Shown here in pieces: positions 4,598-8,360 of a DNA stretch of 8,360 nucleotides. The stretch spans positions 1-8,360 of the forward strand of contig CAZINM010000046.1 of assembly GCA_964540605.1 (NCBI GenBank), read 5' to 3'. Origin of the DNA: CAZINM01 sp964540605 (GTDB lineage Bacteria; Patescibacteriota; Dojkabacteria; SC72; JAHDCA01). Below the pieces are notes generated by a model. It made no database searches and had not been told where the DNA came from. It worked only from the letters and a program-made list of their open reading frames with translations. Each line of letters begins with the position of its first letter. The first letter of the stretch is position 1. A program made the translations under genes and the position numbers.

Positions 4598-5029
4598 CTA
4601 TTTAGAATATAATACTGTAATCGGTTTATAACTTTTTGTTAAAAAATTCATTAGATATTTCTGATACCTATGACAATGAATAACTATCTGAACCTTTACA
4701 CCAGCTCTATTGTAAATGTAATCTTTGATTTTAGTTAAAAACTCAGTGAATAGCTCTCTATCGTCAGTAACATCAATAAGATGTATTTCAACGCATCCTA
4801 TAAGTATCTCAACTTTTGCACAACCTTCAAGATGACCATTATTATCGAGAACAAGATATTTATAGTTACTTTCTGAACTTTCTATAGTAGTTTTTATACT
4901 ATGTTTGATATTATGTATGTCCACTGAATATCGAAAATAGCCGAACTCTTCATTAATTTTGTCAAAGTGATTTAAAAGAAATGATGAAATATAATCTAGA
5001 TCATTTATACTTGCTTCTCTAACATCCAT
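4598..5029 (-). CDS. GNAT-like acetyltransferase, divergent
   Basis: 143 residues from ATG 5027-5029 to TAG. The opening MDVREASINDLDYISSFLLNHFDKINEEF is typical of GNAT proteins (strand 1, then the helix after 'R.a...D...i'). KYLVLDNNGHLEGCAKVEILIGCVEIHLIDV (57-87) reads as the central beta strands 2-4. The C-terminal VKVQIVIHCHRYQKYLMNFLTKSYKPI resembles the strand 5/helix 4 region. The acetyl-CoA pyrophosphate-binding signature (Q/R-x-x-G-x-G/A) that should follow strand 4 is not visible; TDDRELFTEFL is there instead. It may therefore be inactive, bind another ligand, or only share the fold. It starts 9 nt after the trpS stop, so it is very probably co-transcribed with trpS. Confidence 0.55.
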   Translation of the reverse strand: MDVREASINDLDYISSFLLNHFDKINEEFGYFRYSVDIHNIKHSIKTTIESSESNYKYLVLDNNGHLEGCAKVEILIGCVEIHLIDVTDDRELFTEFLTKIKDYIYNRAGVKVQIVIHCHRYQKYLMNFLTKSYKPITVLYSK

Positions 5030-5038
5030 TATTATTTG

Positions 5039-6049
5039 CTAATACATTATCTCATAAACAACTTCCATTGTTTCTTTGGCATTCTTCTCTGCAAGTGCAG
5101 TACCTCTTTCAAGTATCTTCTCAACAAGCCCTTTCTCTTTCATTAAAGCTACTTTCTTCTTTTGATACTCCAAAATATACTCAACAACAATATCTGCTAA
5201 TAATTTCTTGAAATCTCCCATGACTTTTTCCCCAGCCATATGCTTTTTGTAGATCGAGTCAATTTCGTTTAGAACTGTTTGATCTTTTGCAACTCCTCTT
5301 GCTATTTCAAAATGACTAGATAGGACTTCAGGCATTTCACCTCCAAAGGCAGTTTGAGCTCGTTTTATCTTATCTCTCATAGTAATTTCAGTATCATTGA
5401 GGAAAATTGCACCTTCTGGTGATGATTTGCTCATCTTTCCATTCCCATTTAATGACATGATCCTTAACTGTTTAACTTCTTGAGGTTTTGGTAGTGGGAA
5501 TACCTGGCCATATCTTTTATTAAATCTCTTGGCTAGAAGTCTTGTTATCTCAATGTGAGGTTGTTGATCATCTCCAACAGGTACATATTCTGCTCTTTGT
5601 AATAAAATATCTGCTGCCATCATGATAGGATAGAGTGCAAGCAAAGTATTTGCAGTTTCTGGGTTGTTTCCATGTTTGATCTTATCTTTAAGTGTAGGGA
5701 CCCTTAGCAATTCTGCAACTGTTATATGTCTACTAAGCAAAGCTGTAAGCTCAAGAACATACTGTTTAATATTCGATTGTACGAATATATCTATTTTATC
5801 TGGATCTAATCCTAACGCAATGTAATCTGTAATTACCTCGTTGATGTTCTTTCGTACAACATCTGGTTCATGATCTGTTAGTGCATGTAGATCTGCGACA
5901 AAAACTAAAGGTTTTGTTCCAGTGCTTTTTGCAAGATCGATTACTGGTATTACAGCACCCAAAACATTACCAATGGTGAGTCCCCCTGTTGCTCTAATTC
6001 CTGTAAACACCTTAGTTCTATAATCTGGAGTTAAATTGCTCTTTGACAT
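5039..6049 (-). CDS. trpS: Tryptophan--tRNA ligase
   Basis: 336 residues, the normal length for bacterial TrpRS. It charges tRNA-Trp with tryptophan using ATP, in the cytosol. The class I motifs are present: FTGIRATGGLTIGNVLGAV (15-33) contains the HIGH-type signature as TIGN, and KMSKS lies at 205-209. The TrpRS-specific YPIMMAADILL (140-150) carries the Asp that recognises the indole nitrogen. VPVGDDQQPHIEITR (156-170) corresponds to the usual VPVGEDQ.QH.E.TR with Glu replaced by Asp. The C-terminal anticodon-binding helices are complete and end in TAG. The start ATG 6047-6049 is supported by a TATAAT box 31 nt upstream; no Shine-Dalgarno is present. It heads the leftward run with the GNAT-like gene and is divergent from the surface protein gene. 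Confidence 0.95.
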   Translation of the reverse strand: MSKSNLTPDYRTKVFTGIRATGGLTIGNVLGAVIPVIDLAKSTGTKPLVFVADLHALTDHEPDVVRKNINEVITDYIALGLDPDKIDIFVQSNIKQYVLELTALLSRHITVAELLRVPTLKDKIKHGNNPETANTLLALYPIMMAADILLQRAEYVPVGDDQQPHIEITRLLAKRFNKRYGQVFPLPKPQEVKQLRIMSLNGNGKMSKSSPEGAIFLNDTEITMRDKIKRAQTAFGGEMPEVLSSHFEIARGVAKDQTVLNEIDSIYKKHMAGEKVMGDFKKLLADIVVEYILEYQKKKVALMKEKGLVEKILERGTALAEKNAKETMEVVYEIMY

Positions 6050-6080
6050 TTAATTTGTAGTTAATAGTTAATAATAGGCA

Positions 6081-6109
6081 ATTATACACTTAAAAATATG
6101 TGTTGTTGA
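6081..6109 (-). promoter_or_regulatory. Putative promoter of trpS
   Basis: On the minus strand, TCAACA (6104-6109), a 17-bp spacer and a perfect TATAAT (6081-6086) end 31 nt before the trpS ATG. I saw no T-box or attenuator-like structure in the roughly 25-nt leader, so tryptophan control at this point is not evident. Confidence 0.55.
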
Positions 6110-6208
6110 CTAAGCCCATAGAAATATTTTTATTGTGTTGATAAAAATGTAAGGCAATTTATTAAATTTCATTGAGATAATAATTAAAAAAGCATTGATA
6201 TAACACTA

Positions 6209-6237
6209 TTGTAATAGAGATATATAGGGTATATAAT
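6209..6237 (+). promoter_or_regulatory. Putative promoter of the surface protein gene
   Basis: TTGTAA (6209-6214), a 17-bp spacer and a perfect TATAAT (6232-6237) end 34 nt before the ATG at 6272. The leader contains a weak hairpin (GTGTTAG at 6239-6245 against TTAGCAC). With the trpS promoter it makes the 222-bp gap a divergent promoter region. Confidence 0.6.
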
Positions 6238-6271
6238 TGTGTTAGCCTAAAATTAGCACCTATAGAAGTAT

Positions 6272-8360
6272 ATGCAGTACTTTCTAAAGCTCTCAAAGAG
6301 TAAGTTATTTAGTGTTGTTAACTTATTTGTGTTTATTTTCTATTTGGTGTTCCCAGCGATCGTTGTTGCAGAACCGTTAGAACCTCTCTCTGAAGAGGTC
6401 GTTTTGTCTAACGATGAAGTTATTTCGGGGGACGACTCTGCACCTACAGGATCAACCACTGAAGATGATGTTGCTGTTTCAGAATATAATTCGGCACCAT
6501 TGATCGAAATGGTGTGGGAGCAACAAGGAGATCTTTTTTTAACAACATCTCCTGTCGTTTTAGGCGAAGCATATATTGCTCCACAAAATGCTGATGTAAC
6601 CGTAACATTTACCAAACTTCCTGAAACAAGTTCACCATTATATATAAAAGAGATCACATTAACTGCAGAAGAAGTTGCTATTTTAGGTGCTGTATCTGAC
6701 AAGGCTTATGATATAACAACAGATATGGCAGATGGAACTTTTGAATATGATCTGACATTGCCATCTGCAGAAGGGGCTGAATCAGTTATATATGCTGATG
6801 ATCTTGTTAATTTAATCGATAACCCTGAAGAAATTGTAAATTTCGAAATTGATACTGACATAGTTACTGTTAGTGATCTAGATCACATGACAGTATTTAC
6901 AGTAAAAGGAAGTAATACTGATCCTATTCAACCTCCAGTAGTTCAAGCAGTAAGCAGTGGTGAGACAATAATTAGTAGCTGTATTGAGGATGCATATGGT
7001 AAAAACTTAACTTGTACTGCAAATGATGTGAGACTTGCAGACGTTGAGTTTATAGAAGTATTAGATACATGTGATTATGTCGGAGATACGGTAACATTTA
7101 GAGCAAATTGGTTTGTTCAATCAACAGCAGTTCAAAATTATAATGTTGGCCTATATTTCCCAACAGAGGGACAAAATAATGCGCTAAATGGACAATGTTT
7201 GGTATCTACACTTCCTTATACCCCTGTACCTCCTTATTATGACTTTGATGGAAATGTTTGTGGGGATGTTAGTAGCAACAGTATGGTTATTACAGAATTA
7301 GAACTTACTGTAAACTGTTTAGATTCTGATGGAGATAACAAGCTAAATTTACCGTATTGTTCAAGTTGGGATCAGAATGGAGGCTCTTGTAGTGGACCTT
7401 CTGATACTAAGCCTGGTGCCCGATCTAAATGTATTTGTGATGATGGGTTTGAAGTACCATTTATAGAAGTTCCTTATTCAGCAAGTATTGAAATTATAAA
7501 AGATCTTTCACCTGATGATGATCCAGGCACATTTGATTTTCTTGTAGATGATGTTCTAAAAGCTGAGAACTTAGGTGATAATGACTCAAGTGGAAAGATA
7601 TTAGTTGGAGCTGGAACAAGTTTGTATCCAGGTGATTCTCATTTGATCAGTGAAGAAGCATATGGATCTGTAGATTTAGCAGATTATTCAACTTCAATTG
7701 AGTGTGTAAAAAGAGGTACATCAACAGTTGTTGCATCGACTTCTTCTGGTACAAGTTTAACAATACCAGTACAAAAAGATGATGATATCGTATGTACAGT
7801 TTCAAATGTTAATTTGTTCCAAGATGCATTAGTAACAGCATGTAAGAAAGATAGTGATAATGATCCAATATCTAATTGGAAGGTTTATCTAAATGGTGCA
7901 AATGAAAAGTTAACTGGCTCGGATGGTTGTACAACATATACTATTACAGAGCCTGGTTCATATACTCTAACTGAAGAAATTCGATCTAGTTGGACTCAAG
8001 TTGGTGATACTCAATTTGATTTTGTAGCCGAATCTGGTGGTTCATATGGACCTTATACATTTGTAAACTTCGAACACGCAAGTGTGACTGTTGTGAAAGA
8101 TGTCGTTGATCCTGATGGTATTGATATCAGCGATGCTCACGAGTTTACAGTTCGTTTGAATGGTGCAGATCCAAAAGTAATTGCAGAAGGAACAAATGCA
8201 TCATATATATTGACTGAACCAAGTTTACAAACCATATCTGAAGATGCTGAAGATAGGTATGAAAATCTTGGATGCTACATCGTTTCTGCTGCTGCAGCTC
8301 CAGTTTTAGCTACTGATTTTAGACCTGCTAGTGGTGCTCATTATGATGTCTTATGTACAA
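6272..8360 (+). CDS. Large secreted surface protein with prealbumin/SpaA-like repeats, N-terminal part (partial)
   Basis: The frame is open from ATG 6272 to the window edge (696 codons), so the C-terminus is missing. Residues 1-33 form a Sec-type signal: a basic start, a hydrophobic core (LFSVVNLFVFIFYLVFPAIVV) and a likely AxA-type cleavage near VVAEP. An acidic Ser/Thr-rich linker (34-75) follows. Residues 80-212 form a beta-rich module with ADVTVTFTKLPE, LYIKEITLTAEEVA and LDHMTVFTVK, a type I recall from giant exported CPR proteins. Residues 237-401 hold a cysteine-rich module (CTANDVRLADVEF, NVGLYFPTEG, LPYCSSW, GARSKCICDDGFEVP) common in secreted bacterial proteins next to DUF11/prealbumin domains. 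Then come three Ig-like, SpaA/Cna-B-type repeats: 404-513, 518-600 and 602 to the edge. The protein is strongly acidic. It probably serves as an adhesin or cell-surface fibre; the anchor lies beyond the window. Confidence 0.85.
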   Translation, partial: MQYFLKLSKSKLFSVVNLFVFIFYLVFPAIVVAEPLEPLSEEVVLSNDEVISGDDSAPTGSTTEDDVAVSEYNSAPLIEMVWEQQGDLFLTTSPVVLGEAYIAPQNADVTVTFTKLPETSSPLYIKEITLTAEEVAILGAVSDKAYDITTDMADGTFEYDLTLPSAEGAESVIYADDLVNLIDNPEEIVNFEIDTDIVTVSDLDHMTVFTVKGSNTDPIQPPVVQAVSSGETIISSCIEDAYGKNLTCTANDVRLADVEFIEVLDTCDYVGDTVTFRANWFVQSTAVQNYNVGLYFPTEGQNNALNGQCLVSTLPYTPVPPYYDFDGNVCGDVSSNSMVITELELTVNCLDSDGDNKLNLPYCSSWDQNGGSCSGPSDTKPGARSKCICDDGFEVPFIEVPYSASIEIIKDLSPDDDPGTFDFLVDDVLKAENLGDNDSSGKILVGAGTSLYPGDSHLISEEAYGSVDLADYSTSIECVKRGTSTVVASTSSGTSLTIPVQKDDDIVCTVSNVNLFQDALVTACKKDSDNDPISNWKVYLNGANEKLTGSDGCTTYTITEPGSYTLTEEIRSSWTQVGDTQFDFVAESGGSYGPYTFVNFEHASVTVVKDVVDPDGIDISDAHEFTVRLNGADPKVIAEGTNASYILTEPSLQTISEDAEDRYENLGCYIVSAAAAPVLATDFRPASGAHYDVLCT

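Noticed and set aside
6340..6702. Minus-strand open frame of 120 codons
   Set aside because: It is antisense to the surface protein gene; the Ser/Thr-rich product is the complement of Glu/Asp/Thr-rich coding, and the plus frame is open for 696 codons with a signal peptide and promoter.
1..8360. UGA recoded to glycine, as in some CPR lineages
   Set aside because: No gene needs an in-frame TGA, and glycine is read from GGN codons throughout; all seen stops are TAA or TAG.
1..8360. CRISPR array, insertion sequence or transposase
   Set aside because: No regularly spaced repeats, terminal inverted repeats or transposase-like protein was found.

Overview
The window is AT-rich bacterial DNA (hand counts of genic rows give about one third G+C). 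It carries short, non-overlapping genes on both strands. The style suggests a reduced-genome bacterium of the Patescibacteria (CPR) type: there are no Shine-Dalgarno sequences ahead of the starts, -10 boxes sit about 30 nt before the start codons, the adenylate kinase is enlarged, and there is a giant secreted protein built of beta-sandwich modules. The lineage is an inference from style and cannot be fixed from this window. TAA and TAG are the only stops seen, glycine uses GGN codons, and no in-frame TGA is needed, so the standard bacterial code fits.

Layout. 1-551 (-): N-terminal part of a membrane-anchored SPFH/prohibitin-type protein, cut by the window edge. 691-825 (+): tRNA-Leu(GAG) with its own promoter and a strong intrinsic terminator whose stem includes the CCA end. 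826-1005: a non-coding, relatively GC-rich, highly structured stretch closed by an exact 22-bp copy of the tRNA-Leu 3' end. 1011-1601 (-): a probable NlpC/P60- or CHAP-like papain-fold protein. 1778-1854 (+): tRNA-Val(UAC). 2013-2633 (+): a class I SAM-dependent methyltransferase with an operator-like dyad in its leader. 2686-3762 (+): a long adenylate-kinase-family protein. 6049 down to 3799 (-): trpS, a GNAT-like gene, a 70-residue hypothetical and a DUF5680-like gene, all in one direction. 6272-8360 (+): the N-terminal 696 residues of a large secreted multi-domain surface protein, divergent from trpS and running off the window.

The genes do not form one evident pathway. They mix translation and nucleotide housekeeping (two tRNAs, trpS, the kinase) with envelope functions (SPFH protein, surface protein, possibly the papain-fold protein) and accessory small genes. 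The most unusual region is 747-1005, where part of tRNA-Leu appears to be duplicated and split by a structured insert of about 112 bp. It could be an integration scar, a minimal mobile element or an unrecognised small RNA.
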